Shown piece by piece: positions 17,516-26,528 of a stretch of 64,000 nucleotides of DNA. The DNA lies in NCBI GenBank assembly GCA_963677015.1, contig OY781533.1, positions 434,001-498,000 of the forward strand, in the 5' to 3' direction. Both the position numbers and the translations under genes were made by a program. Each line of letters opens with the position of its first letter. Position 1 is the first letter of the stretch. The notes beneath the pieces are model-generated. The model was not told the origin of the DNA, ran no database searches, and saw nothing but the letters and a program-made list of their open reading frames with translations. The DNA comes from G963556115 sp963677015. GTDB lineage: Bacteria > Planctomycetota > SZUA-567.

Positions 17516-17689
17516 ATGGATGAAAAATTACTGGCTGTTCTCGGGTGTCCATTTGATAAAGCAGAATTGAAATTTATTGGTGGTCGGCTTGTGTGTACTG
17601 AGTGCAAACGGGTCTTCCAGATTAAAGATGGTATTCCCCAGATGCTGCTTGCTGATTATAGCAATATTGAAAATATAAATAAGCCATAA
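17516..17689 (+). CDS. Trm112/UPF0434-like small zinc-ribbon-type protein
   Basis: A 57-residue protein starting 3 bases after the stop of the preceding gene, so translationally coupled. The pattern LLAVLGCP at the start, LVCTECKRVFQIKDGIPQML in the middle and an acidic end match the Trm112/YcaR (UPF0434) family. The first Cys pair is incomplete: CPFD where CPxC is usual. The second, CTEC (residues 27-30), is intact, so zinc binding may be lost or altered. Trm112-type proteins activate methyltransferases in other systems; the bacterial role is poorly defined. No methyltransferase is adjacent. Confidence 0.8.
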   Translation: MDEKLLAVLGCPFDKAELKFIGGRLVCTECKRVFQIKDGIPQMLLADYSNIENINKP

Positions 17690-17728
17690 GATACTAATTA
17701 TTTTTACGTTATAATTAGGTTTAATTTT

Positions 17729-17761
17729 CCCGCTACAGTTATCGTGTGTGCCTGTAGCGGG
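17729..17761. terminator. Bidirectional terminator-like hairpin between convergent genes
   Basis: A perfect 10-bp stem (CCCGCTACAG at 17729-17738, CTGTAGCGGG at 17752-17761) between the convergent Trm112-like and oxidoreductase genes. The plus side is followed by TAATTTTATT. The minus side is A-rich. Confidence 0.7.
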
Positions 17762-17808
17762 TAGTGTAATTTTATTGGTTAATCGGTATTTTCTTTATGC
17801 TGTAAAGC

Positions 17809-18813
17809 TTACTGAATTTCTGAAAGTTTGACCGGTCTGCCTTCATCAAGTGATTTTTGGGCTGCAAGTCCCATAAGAACTGAGACCAGACCATCATTTC
17901 CAATCACTTTGGTCTCGGTATCTTCAACTACCGCTTTGACGAACTCTTCAATTTCTTTGCGGTAAGAATCAGCATATCTGTCAAAGCAGGAGTATAGCGG
18001 GGTGGTGCTGGCTGTTGAGCCTATGGTTGTGATTTTTATGTTGTCCGGGAAATCGTTTTCGGCGGTGATAACCCCTTTGTTCCCAAAAATTTCGATTCGC
18101 TGATCATAACCATATACAGCTTCACGTGAATTGTCGATGACGCCGAGTGAGCCGTTTTTGAATTTAATAGTTACTATTGCGGTGTCAATATCTCCAGCTT
18201 TGCCTATTTCTTCATCGACCAGTACTGAACCATAGGCGAAGATCTCTTCCGCTTCACTGCTGGAGAGGAATCTGATCATGTCAAAATCGTGTATCATCAT
18301 ATCAAGAAAAATCCCGCCTGAGACCTTAACATATTCAACCGGTGGCGGTGCACAGTCACGTGAGGTGATTTTGATGATATGAATATCACCGATATCACCA
18401 TTTTGAGCGGCATCTCGCGCTTTACTGAAGTTATGATCGAAGCGTCGGTTGAATCCGACCTGAAATTTTACTCCGGCCTTTTTGACCTCTTCAAGCGCAA
18501 GCTTGATTTTAGCTGTGTTGAAATCTATCGGTTTTTCACAGAAAATATGTTTCCCGGCGCGTGCGCTCTCGATGATAATGTCAGCATGAGTATCGGTTGA
18601 TGAGCAGATAAGTACAGCTTCAACCTCCGGATTGGCCAGCACTTCTTTATAGTCATTGGTGACCTTGTTTATTCCTACTTCTGCGGCCCATTCCTGTGCC
18701 TGTTCCAGATTTACATCCGAGAGCATAATAATGTCTGCTCCTGAAATGCTGCTGATTATGACCTGTCCATGAATCTTGCCGATTCTACCGGCTCCTATCA
18801 GTCCTAAATTCAT
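17809..18813 (-). CDS. iolG: Gfo/Idh/MocA oxidoreductase, probable inositol 2-dehydrogenase
   Basis: An NAD-dependent oxidoreductase of 334 residues. It has the N-terminal Rossmann motif GLIGAGRIGKIHG (residues 4-16), CEKPID (92-97) with the conserved Lys94, and the catalytic block GGIFLDMMIHDFDMIRF (166-182) with Asp171 and His175. The blocks SREAVYGYDQR and FNRRFD are typical of myo-inositol 2-dehydrogenase (IolG), which oxidises myo-inositol to scyllo-inosose. No other iol genes are adjacent, so the true sugar substrate is inferred. The start at 18813 gives the Rossmann motif immediately, with AAAGGGG upstream. Confidence 0.88.
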   Translation of the reverse strand: MNLGLIGAGRIGKIHGQVIISSISGADIIMLSDVNLEQAQEWAAEVGINKVTNDYKEVLANPEVEAVLICSSTDTHADIIIESARAGKHIFCEKPIDFNTAKIKLALEEVKKAGVKFQVGFNRRFDHNFSKARDAAQNGDIGDIHIIKITSRDCAPPPVEYVKVSGGIFLDMMIHDFDMIRFLSSSEAEEIFAYGSVLVDEEIGKAGDIDTAIVTIKFKNGSLGVIDNSREAVYGYDQRIEIFGNKGVITAENDFPDNIKITTIGSTASTTPLYSCFDRYADSYRKEIEEFVKAVVEDTETKVIGNDGLVSVLMGLAAQKSLDEGRPVKLSEIQ

Positions 18814-18966
18814 TTTGTCCCCTTTTATAATAATTATAAAGTGATATGTTTATTATAACAGATTATTAATGGTTGTTTAGAAATAATTGGAGTTTTTTGA
18901 GTTTTGATGATTTGAGCTGTTATCTATAAGCTATATAATTACGGCTGATTATTTTATGTCTGAAAA

Positions 18967-21819
18967 TTATGCCTGAATATCCAGAAGATGCTGTCCGCTG
19001 CTATGGGTGGATTCCGGTTGAGCTTCTTTTTCCAGTTTCGGTTCCATAAGTTTTATACCGATACTGCTGCTGAAACCGAGATTTTCCAGATTGCTGTGGA
19101 GGGATTTCTGTTCGCTCTGCAGAATAGCGACTGTGTCACGGTTCGATGTTATAAGATTCAGGTTTATGGTATTATCATAAAACTGGATATCACCAATAAT
19201 ATTACCGAGGACAGACATATTTAAATCGAGGATAACCCGCTGTTGCCAGTTACCTTTACTGCTCCGGCGTTTGTTGTAGAACATGGAAAGTTTGCCTTCT
19301 TCCTCCTGGCCATCCTGATTATTGAAGTTGAATGGGACACTTGTTGTAAAGCTGGCGGGATCGTTTCGGCTGCCGGCAAGATTCTCTGCTTTCTGGGCTA
19401 CAAGAGCTCTGCCGAGTTCACGTAATTCAGTGTTGGCTTCACGCAGGTGGCGCAGTGAAGGGTGCTTGTTAATTTCATCTTTCTCTATTTCCTGCATGGC
19501 GCTTGCCAGGGTTCGCAGGGTATCTTTATCAATAGTCTTGATCATTTCTCTGGTCAGGGCTTTGGCATGTTCCGGTGTCTCCGACGTTAAAATCTGTTCA
19601 ATAATATTTTTTACTTCTTTGAGGTCGGATTTCTGTAATGTTGTGTTATCAATATCTACCGGCTCCCAGAATTCTGGAAGGTTCCCTATTCCCGGGTGCG
19701 CAATATGTTCCTGCAGTAGAGGGATATCCTTGATTATATTATTAATATTCAGAGTCAAATCTTTACCACTGAGTTCAGGGAAATCTTTTTTAATAATATC
19801 TGCAAGTTTTGAAAGATTCTCTTCTTCAGTATGAGTGTTTGGGATGTCTGTGGCTGCAGTCTTTATTTTTGCGCTTATGTCTTCTGTTTCTTCAGGCAGG
19901 TTGCCGAGTTTGGTGAGAATGCTGTCCAGTGCAGTGGATAGTCTGCTGAGAACCGGATCATGATCGAGAATCTGCTGTGTTGCATTCTGTATAAGCTGTT
20001 CGATTGTTCCCAGTCGTTCGCGGGCCGAAGTTGAAACAAATTCTGCCAGTGAGCTGCTGAGTTCCTGGGAGGTGTTGCCGATACTGCTATCTGCCGCAGG
20101 AGAATTAATACCGAGAGCATCTATGAGAACCGGGATCCCTCTGAGAGTGTCCGTAGCTTTATTAAGTGTGTTTAGCAGAGTCTGTTGTGAGGTTTGCTGG
20201 GGTGATTCGCTGTTCTCAGTCAGCTGGTGTAAGCTCTGTACAGCATTGCCAAGTGATGAATTAATTTTGGTGATGCCGGTTTTCATCACTCCGTCTTCAG
20301 TATAAAGTTTGCTCAAACCGGCAGCCAGAGGTGGGGATAATGGAGCGTCCATCGCCAGCAATTTGGCTCCGGAATTGAGAAAATTGCTGCGTTCAGCACC
20401 GCTTTTGCCGGCAGAGAGTGCCAGTAATGCTTGTATATTATCACGGTTGACCGGAAGTGAATTATCAAGCAGGGCCCGGGCGGCATCTCTTGTGGCTGAA
20501 CTCGGGGTCATGCCGCCGCGTTTAATCAGCGCATCGAGTTTGATCGGATCGTTCTGCGGCAGGGTTAATTTTTCAGTGTTATTTGTATATACGGTTGCTG
20601 GCGGATTGGATATGATATCTTCCTTTATCACTCCCTGCAACATACTTTGCAGTCCTAGTTTTACTGGAATATTTAATGTTTCTGACATGCTTGCAGGTAA
20701 AGATTGTGTAATATTCGTTACGCTCTCTTCAGGAATTTGCTGTATTGCGGATTCTCCTTTACTGTTGATATACACAAGAGCGAGTTCACCGGCAGGGGTC
20801 TGCTGCAGCGAAATATTATTACTGCTGAATAATTCTGTCTGGAGCGGGTATTCAGAACTTACAGGCAGGCTGAGCTGCAGCTGATATGGTTCGCCAGTAT
20901 TCTGAGTATCCAAAGCCGCTGCTGCCAGAGCCTGAGATGTAAGGGATGAATCGGTCAGAATCAGGGGGAGGGTTATTCCCTGCAGTTTCATTGTCGAAAG
21001 TGATTCACTGCTATTTGTATTTATATTTGTACTGCCGGCAAAAACTTTTTCTGCAATTGCCATCAGCATATTGCGTATGCGCCCGCTCTGAGGTTGGGCA
21101 GAATTGTTTTGTTCTGTGACGGTGGTGTTCTCATTTTCAATGGCTTTGAAGATAATATCTTTTATTGAGGTGTTAGCAGTTTTATCTTCTTTTTCAGTTT
21201 CGGTTGATTCTGAAGCCTCGGTAATGAGTTCGGCATCAATTGCTTTGCCGCTGGGTAGAATGACTTTAACAGCGGTTATTTCTCCACTATTACGGTCTCG
21301 GGAAATGACGAGCTGTATTTCAGTATTGTTTTGGGTGGTGCTTTTACTGTTTAGGGATTCAGTATTACCAGTGGTGTTCAGAATTTTTTCAGAGTTTTCG
21401 TCGGTCTGAGAGACTTCATCTGCAGTTTGGGTCTCGTTAGAATTGATTAAGGCCAGATCTGCTGTCGTTACATTAAGATTTATATTTTTACTCAATAGTG
21501 CAGAATCGTTATTATTTACGGTGGCTGCAGCAGTGGTTTTATCATCAGTTTGTGATAAAAGTTTTAGTTCTACCCTGCCGTTACTGCTAGAACGGACTTC
21601 AAGATCAACCCGCTGATTTTCCGAGAATTTATTTTCACTTTCTACATATAATGTGTCATTACCGCCAAGATTCAGCAAATAACGACCGTTGCCGAGATCT
21701 TTGGAAATCCGGGCACTTATTCTGGCACCGATACGGGTAGTGCTGCTACCGGAACGCTGGTTGACAGAATTAGTATTCTGGTTTTTATTGATACCGGTGT
21801 CGGCAGAAAAGAGATTCAT
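18967..21819 (-). CDS. FliK-like flagellar hook-length control protein, long form
   Basis: A 950-residue, Ser/Thr/Asn/Gln-rich protein. The N-terminal about 110 residues contain a beta-rich segment (ARISKDLGNGRYLLNLGGND). The middle is low in hydrophobic content and repetitive in character. The C-terminal about 130 residues are like the FliK C-terminal (Flg_hook) domain: QQRVILDLNMSVLGNIIGDI, then INLNLITSNRDTVAILQSEQ and LHSNLENLGF. FliK measures hook length and switches export specificity; known FliK proteins are about 375-650 residues. GGGAG precedes the ATG. A sigma-70-type promoter lies about 95 bases upstream. It is not beside other hook genes. Confidence 0.7.
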   Translation of the reverse strand: MNLFSADTGINKNQNTNSVNQRSGSSTTRIGARISARISKDLGNGRYLLNLGGNDTLYVESENKFSENQRVDLEVRSSSNGRVELKLLSQTDDKTTAAATVNNNDSALLSKNINLNVTTADLALINSNETQTADEVSQTDENSEKILNTTGNTESLNSKSTTQNNTEIQLVISRDRNSGEITAVKVILPSGKAIDAELITEASESTETEKEDKTANTSIKDIIFKAIENENTTVTEQNNSAQPQSGRIRNMLMAIAEKVFAGSTNINTNSSESLSTMKLQGITLPLILTDSSLTSQALAAAALDTQNTGEPYQLQLSLPVSSEYPLQTELFSSNNISLQQTPAGELALVYINSKGESAIQQIPEESVTNITQSLPASMSETLNIPVKLGLQSMLQGVIKEDIISNPPATVYTNNTEKLTLPQNDPIKLDALIKRGGMTPSSATRDAARALLDNSLPVNRDNIQALLALSAGKSGAERSNFLNSGAKLLAMDAPLSPPLAAGLSKLYTEDGVMKTGITKINSSLGNAVQSLHQLTENSESPQQTSQQTLLNTLNKATDTLRGIPVLIDALGINSPAADSSIGNTSQELSSSLAEFVSTSARERLGTIEQLIQNATQQILDHDPVLSRLSTALDSILTKLGNLPEETEDISAKIKTAATDIPNTHTEEENLSKLADIIKKDFPELSGKDLTLNINNIIKDIPLLQEHIAHPGIGNLPEFWEPVDIDNTTLQKSDLKEVKNIIEQILTSETPEHAKALTREMIKTIDKDTLRTLASAMQEIEKDEINKHPSLRHLREANTELRELGRALVAQKAENLAGSRNDPASFTTSVPFNFNNQDGQEEEGKLSMFYNKRRSSKGNWQQRVILDLNMSVLGNIIGDIQFYDNTINLNLITSNRDTVAILQSEQKSLHSNLENLGFSSSIGIKLMEPKLEKEAQPESTHSSGQHLLDIQA

Positions 21820-21912
21820 GATACTCCCGGGGGTAATGTTCTTTTTAATTATAATAAAAAAGCTGGAAAATAAATGAAAAAGTGATTATAAAATTATTGC
21901 AGTATATTATCA

Positions 21913-21941
21913 ATTATCGACTTAACCGTGATTAATGTCAA
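21913..21941 (-). promoter_or_regulatory. Sigma-70-type promoter of the FliK-like gene
   Basis: Read on the minus strand: perfect TTGACA (21941-21936), a 17-base spacer, and GATAAT (21918-21913). The -10 region also reads GTCGATAA, close to a sigma-28 -10 element, but no matching -35 is present. Confidence 0.7.
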
Positions 21942-22008
21942 ATTTATTCTTTAGCTCCGGTAATAATAGAATAATCTGTTTTCACTTATATTAACGGGGG
22001 GTCGTTGC

Positions 22009-22036
22009 TTGACTTGACTGGGAATAGATATATAAT
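22009..22036 (+). promoter_or_regulatory. Sigma-70-type promoter of the 22109 operon
   Basis: TTGACT (22009-22014), a 16-base spacer, and perfect TATAAT (22031-22036). It is divergent from the FliK-like promoter in the same 290-base gap. Confidence 0.7.
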
Positions 22037-22108
22037 TAAAAATGACTTTATATTTTGAAAGTCGGATAAATTAATAGTGACTCTTTGCCTGTATATCTGG
22101 GAGTAATA

Positions 22109-22645
22109 ATGGCTTTAGGGAATGACAATAGAATAAATTTGCGACCATATATCCTGCTTTTCTGCTTTTTCTGGGGGCTGGTGCTGGGATTTTCAGCATA
22201 TCTGTATATGAAAACAGCTGCGCAACGCCTTGAGATTATAGAAGTTCAAGAAGAAAAAGAGAATGAGCGGAAAAAGGATGAAATTGCCCAGGAGAAGAGT
22301 AAAATTGAGCAGATTGATCCTTTCAAGAAGGCTGAAGATGTTGAAAAACCGCCGGAAGTATCTACCGTTTTAGCTAAGCCCGAGGTAAAGCTGATTGATG
22401 AAAAGATAATTACCCCTGATTTCAGGCAGCCGCCTATTATTCCGAGTCCTAAAATTGAGGACCTTCCGGGGCTTACTGGTGCTACAGTACGTCTTCCGGT
22501 GAAACCTGAGCCTCCTGCGGCTGATAGCGCGGTAAAACCGGCGCAGGAACAGACGATAAAACAGAATGTTGTCAGAAAGAAGAATCCTTTCGCTGATGAA
22601 ACTTCGATGTTTGATAATGTTGCACCACCTGAATTAGATGATTGA
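22109..22645 (+). CDS. Membrane-anchored Pro-rich protein of unknown function
   Basis: A 178-residue protein. After about 10 polar residues one TM helix (PYILLFCFFWGLVLGFSAYLYM, about residues 12-33) is followed by a charged coiled-coil-like stretch (EVQEEKENERKKDEIAQEKSK) and a Pro/Lys-rich region (about 75-150). The plan recalls TonB/TolA-like or divisome linker proteins, but there is no C-terminal TonB signature. I chose the ATG at 22109, preceded by GGGAG, over 22085. The next gene (cinA) starts 11 bases after its stop. Confidence 0.65.
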   Translation: MALGNDNRINLRPYILLFCFFWGLVLGFSAYLYMKTAAQRLEIIEVQEEKENERKKDEIAQEKSKIEQIDPFKKAEDVEKPPEVSTVLAKPEVKLIDEKIITPDFRQPPIIPSPKIEDLPGLTGATVRLPVKPEPPAADSAVKPAQEQTIKQNVVRKKNPFADETSMFDNVAPPELDD

Positions 22646-22656
22646 TAAGGACTATT

Positions 22657-23913
22657 ATGAAAAAATGTGCTGTGCTCTCAGTAGGGCAGGAAATACTGTT
22701 TGGTCATACACTTGATACCAATGCTTCGTTTTTCTGTAATGAACTGCGGCTGCTCGGTATTGAAGTGGAAGAGATGCGAACAGTAAATGATGAATTCTCC
22801 GATATCGTCAAGGCTATTAATGAGCTTGCAGATGTTGCTGATTTTATATTGATATCCGGCGGGCTCGGCCCCACTCCGGATGATCTTACCCGTCAGGCTA
22901 TTGCGGAAGCTGCTGGAGTGGAACTGGTTCTAAAACAGGAACTGCTCGAGCAGATTCAGAGTTATTTTGCTACTATTAATAGAACGATGGGTGAAAGTAA
23001 TAAAGTTCAGGCGATGCTTCCCGAGACCGCTACCGCTTTACCTAATAACTGTGGAACAGCTCCTGGTGTGCGCTGTGCTGTCGGTTCGGCGGTTGTTTTT
23101 GCTATGCCTGGTGTGCCGAGTGAGATGAAGGCGATGTTTGCCGAATCTGTCAAGCCGGAGCTGATGGCTGTAAGTGGTAATACCGAGTATTATCTGAAGC
23201 GGCTTCATCTTTCCGGAATGGGAGAATCCTATGTGGGTGATTATCTGAAGGATTTACAGAAAGCATATCCTGATCTGGAAATCGGTACTACAGTTGATCA
23301 TTATATTGTTACGGTGCGGGTAAGCGGTGTTGACCGTGTGAAAGCTGAGGCCGCTGCGGCTCTGGTGCGGGAGGCTTTTAAAGGTTTTGTCTTTGGTGAG
23401 GATGGCGTTACTCTTGAGGAGGCAACTGTCGGGTTTCTGAGATCAGCGGGGCAGACGCTGGCGCTGGCGGAGAGCTGTACCGGCGGTATTATTGCTTCTG
23501 AGATTGTAGGTGTCAGCGGTGCGTCCAAGGTTCTGCTGGAAGGTGTTGTCTGTTACAGTAATGAATCCAAAATCAGGACACTTGGGGTGGATCCGGCAAT
23601 AATCGCAGAGTACGGCGCGGTGAGTGCCCGTTGTGCCAAGGCTATGGCTGAAGGGATACGGAATAAAACCGGAGCTGATTATGGGTTGTCAGTTACCGGG
23701 ATAGCCGGCCCGGACGGAGGCAGTGAGCAGAAACCTGTTGGAACGGTATTCTTTGCAGTGGCGACTCCGGATAAGACCTATGTCTTCAAGCATATGTTCC
23801 CGCAGAGTGTCAGAAATACGCTGCGCCTTTTTGCCAGTCATTACACTATGAATATTATGCGGATGATTATTGCAGGAATAGATTGTAACAAAGAGGAGAT
23901 TGCTCTTGAGTAA
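22657..23913 (+). CDS. cinA: CinA-family protein: MoCF-like domain plus nicotinamide-nucleotide amidase domain
   Basis: A 418-residue protein with both classical domains. Residues 1 to about 170 are the MoCF-like fold (SVGQEILFGHTLDTN, ILISGGLGPTPDDLTR, PGVPSEMKAMF). Residues about 255-410 are the CinA C-terminal domain (LALAESCTGGIIASEI, LLEGVVCYSNESK, SVTGIAGPDGGSEQKPVGTVFFAV), which in characterised members deamidates NMN in pyridine-nucleotide recycling. I prefer the start at 22657, preceded by AAGGA, over an upstream in-frame start at 22642 that overlaps the previous gene. The metallophosphoesterase gene overlaps its 3' end. Confidence 0.94.
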   Translation: MKKCAVLSVGQEILFGHTLDTNASFFCNELRLLGIEVEEMRTVNDEFSDIVKAINELADVADFILISGGLGPTPDDLTRQAIAEAAGVELVLKQELLEQIQSYFATINRTMGESNKVQAMLPETATALPNNCGTAPGVRCAVGSAVVFAMPGVPSEMKAMFAESVKPELMAVSGNTEYYLKRLHLSGMGESYVGDYLKDLQKAYPDLEIGTTVDHYIVTVRVSGVDRVKAEAAAALVREAFKGFVFGEDGVTLEEATVGFLRSAGQTLALAESCTGGIIASEIVGVSGASKVLLEGVVCYSNESKIRTLGVDPAIIAEYGAVSARCAKAMAEGIRNKTGADYGLSVTGIAGPDGGSEQKPVGTVFFAVATPDKTYVFKHMFPQSVRNTLRLFASHYTMNIMRMIIAGIDCNKEEIALE

Positions 23914-24655
23914 AGGCTCCGTATACGGGATCATTTCTGATATACATGCAAATGAAGAGGCGCTAAGAGCCGTTCTGGCTTTTGGGCGTGATAAAGGTGT
24001 GGATGAGTTTGTCTGTTTGGGAGATGTTATCGGATATGGAGCGGCGGTTAATGAGTGTGTTGAGCTGGTAAGAGAGAATTGCAGTGTTGTGGTGCAGGGC
24101 AATCACGATGCGGAGCTGATGCCTCCCAGGAATAATCGGATGGTGCAGGAAGCAGTCACCGCTCTGGAGTATGCCGCAGGGAAACTGAGTGAAGATAACC
24201 GGAACTGGGTGCTCGGGCTTACCCATCCGGCCGATGTGCCGGCCGGTCGATTTCTGGCGGTTCATGGTTCGCTTGAACATCGGGATAATTATATCTTTAC
24301 TCATAAAGATGTAGCTACTAATTTCCAGCTTTTAAAAGATCTTTTCCCGGAGGATAAAGTCATGTTCTTCGGGCATTCGCATTTGCCTATGGTCTTGGGC
24401 GAGAATAAGGCTGTTACTCAAGTGAAGTCTGACACCAGTTTTACTCTGGGAGCAGATATGAAGTATCTGGTCAATCCGGGTAGTGTCGGGCAGCCGCGAG
24501 ATCGTGAACCGCGAGCCAGTTTCGCTATATATTATCCTGATGAGAACCTTCTGAATATTCATCGGGTCGCCTACGATATACATAAGGAACAGGAGAGAAT
24601 ACGGGCAGCCGGATTGCCGGAGAGAAATGCGATCAGAATAGAATATGGAGCCTGA
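23906..24655 (+). CDS. Calcineurin-like metallophosphoesterase
   Basis: A 249-residue protein with the full metal-binding motif set of the metallophosphoesterase fold: SDIHAN (residues about 10-15), GDVIGYG, GNHDAEL, VHGSLEH and GHSHLP. Such proteins hydrolyse phosphomonoesters or diesters, and this small YfcE/DUF-type subgroup is poorly characterised. I chose a TTG start at 23906, eight bases after AGAGGAG and overlapping the cinA stop by eight bases, which implies translational coupling. Another TTG at 23900 is too close to the ribosome site. Confidence 0.9.
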   Translation: MSKGSVYGIISDIHANEEALRAVLAFGRDKGVDEFVCLGDVIGYGAAVNECVELVRENCSVVVQGNHDAELMPPRNNRMVQEAVTALEYAAGKLSEDNRNWVLGLTHPADVPAGRFLAVHGSLEHRDNYIFTHKDVATNFQLLKDLFPEDKVMFFGHSHLPMVLGENKAVTQVKSDTSFTLGADMKYLVNPGSVGQPRDREPRASFAIYYPDENLLNIHRVAYDIHKEQERIRAAGLPERNAIRIEYGA

Positions 24656-24705
24656 ATATAAAATATTTATAGTGAAATTTAACCATAAAATTGTAAGGAA
24701 TAGTT

Positions 24706-25011
24706 ATGAGTAAGATTACGACCGAGGATGTTGAGAAGATAGCACTACTGTCCAGGCTGAAACTCAGTGCGGATGAGGTAGAGATGTTTAGAGGGCAGCT
24801 TGGGAATATAATTGAGTATATCGAGATGCTCAGTGAGGTTGATATTGAGGGTGTCGAGCCATTTATCAACGCTGCGAGTGAGGGGAATGTCTTCAGAAAT
24901 GATATTCGGCGGGAGGAATCAGAGAATATTACTACCGAGCAGGCCACTCAGAACGCACCACTTAAAGGTGACGGGTTCTTTAAGGTTCCTGCTACTATTG
25001 CTTCTAACTAG
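24706..25011 (+). CDS. gatC: Asp/Glu-tRNA(Asn/Gln) amidotransferase subunit C
   Basis: The small stabilising subunit of the GatCAB transamidosome, which makes Gln-tRNA(Gln) and/or Asn-tRNA(Asn) from mischarged tRNAs. The 101 residues have the family pattern EDVEKIALLSRLKLSADEVE at the start, IIEYIEMLSEVDIEGVEP in the middle and GFFKVP near the end. AAGGA precedes the ATG. gatA follows after 38 bases. gatB is not in the window. Confidence 0.95.
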   Translation: MSKITTEDVEKIALLSRLKLSADEVEMFRGQLGNIIEYIEMLSEVDIEGVEPFINAASEGNVFRNDIRREESENITTEQATQNAPLKGDGFFKVPATIASN

Positions 25012-25049
25012 CCGCCGCGGTCAGGGTCTACAGAAAAAAGGATGGAAAA

Positions 25050-26498
25050 TTGAAGGTTTACGAACTGAGTGCTGTTGCGATAAGGGAGAAGGTCGCGGCA
25101 GGTGAGATCAAGGCAAGAGCGATTGTGGATGAGCTTCTTGCGCGTATAGATGAATTTGATGGTGAGATAGGTGCTTTTGTAAGTGTTGATCATGCTGCGG
25201 TCAGAGCCAGAGCGGATATTATTGATGCGCAGGTAGCTGCCGGTAATACTGCCGGCAGACTGCTGGGTGTTCCTGTAGCGATTAAGGACAATATCTGTGT
25301 CGAGGATGTTACCACTACCTGCTCCAGCAGGATGCTGGAGACTTTTCGGCCGCCATATTCCGCACATGTTATAAAGAAATTATTGGCGGAAGGGGCAATT
25401 ATTATCGGTAAGACGAATCTTGATGAGTTTGCGATGGGCAGTTCGACTGAAAACTCCGCTTTGCAGCAGACAAGAAATCCCTGGAATAAAGAGTATGTTC
25501 CCGGTGGTTCTTCCGGCGGTTCTGCCGCGGCTGTTGCTGCAGGTTTTGCACCGCTGGCGCTGGGTAGTGATACCGGAGGATCGATAAGACAGCCGGCATC
25601 CTACTGCGGTGTAGTCGGTATGAAGCCTACCTACGGTGCTGTCAGCAGATATGGTCTGGTGGCATTCGGTTCCAGTCTTGACCAGATAGGTCCTTTTGCC
25701 AGAACAGTAGAAGACGCGGCATTGCTGCTTGATGTTATCTCAGGTGCTGATGATCATGATTCAACATCCGCTACAGATAAACTGCCGCTCAGTCTTGAGT
25801 ATACTGCAGATATGAACGGCCTCTGTATTGGACTCCCTTCAGAATATTTTAACACCGAGGGGCTTTCCGCCGAGGTAAAGGATGCGGTTCTGGCTGCAGT
25901 TGACAGACTGAAAGAGGCGGGAGCGGAGGTAAAAGAGGTTCATCTGCCTATGGTTAAGTATGCTGTAGGTACTTACTATATAATTGCAACAGCTGAGGCC
26001 AGTTCGAATCTTGCCCGTTTTGACGGGGTGCATTATGGGCACAGATGTGAAAAGCCTGAAGATATAATTGATCTTTTCTCCCGCAGTCGTGAAGAGGGGT
26101 TTGGTGATGAGGTAAAACGTCGAATCATGCTTGGTAATTATGTGCTTTCGGCGGGTTATTATGATGCCTACTATAACCGGGCACTCAAAGTGCGAAGAAG
26201 AATAGCCGATGATTTTGCGAAGGCTTTTGCGGAAGTGGATATTATTGCGGCACCGGCAGCGCCGACAACCGCTTTTAAGATAGGTGAGAAAGCCAGTGAT
26301 CCTCTGGCAATGTATCTTTCAGATATTTATACGATAAGTGCCAATTTGGCGGGAATACCTGGACTTTGTGTTCCTTGCGGTCAGGATAGCCAGGGCTTGC
26401 CGGTGGGGCTGCAGCTGCTGAGCAGTAATTTTAAGGATGATCTTCTGTTCAAGGCTTCCTATGCTGTCAATAGCGGTAATGTCGGGATTGCTTTTTAA
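25050..26498 (+). CDS. gatA: Asp/Glu-tRNA(Asn/Gln) amidotransferase subunit A
   Basis: The glutaminase subunit of GatCAB; amidase signature family. The Ser-cisSer-Lys triad is visible: Lys79 in VAIKDN, Ser154 in GGSSGGSAAA and Ser178 in SDTGGSIRQPA. The length of 482 is normal. The start is TTG at 25050, about 8 bases after AAAGGA. The C-terminus carries GIPGLCVPCGQDSQGLPVGLQ. The presence of gatCA implies that this organism uses indirect tRNA amidation for at least one of Gln and Asn. Confidence 0.96.
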   Translation: MKVYELSAVAIREKVAAGEIKARAIVDELLARIDEFDGEIGAFVSVDHAAVRARADIIDAQVAAGNTAGRLLGVPVAIKDNICVEDVTTTCSSRMLETFRPPYSAHVIKKLLAEGAIIIGKTNLDEFAMGSSTENSALQQTRNPWNKEYVPGGSSGGSAAAVAAGFAPLALGSDTGGSIRQPASYCGVVGMKPTYGAVSRYGLVAFGSSLDQIGPFARTVEDAALLLDVISGADDHDSTSATDKLPLSLEYTADMNGLCIGLPSEYFNTEGLSAEVKDAVLAAVDRLKEAGAEVKEVHLPMVKYAVGTYYIIATAEASSNLARFDGVHYGHRCEKPEDIIDLFSRSREEGFGDEVKRRIMLGNYVLSAGYYDAYYNRALKVRRRIADDFAKAFAEVDIIAAPAAPTTAFKIGEKASDPLAMYLSDIYTISANLAGIPGLCVPCGQDSQGLPVGLQLLSSNFKDDLLFKASYAVNSGNVGIAF

Positions 26499-26528
26499 TA
26501 AAGGCTGAGGTTATCCGGGAATAGAGCT

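Noticed and set aside
26000..26012. GTTCGAAT, resembling a tRNA T-loop
   Set aside because: It lies inside gatA in the coding frame, with no acceptor or anticodon stem around it. No tRNA was seen anywhere in the window.
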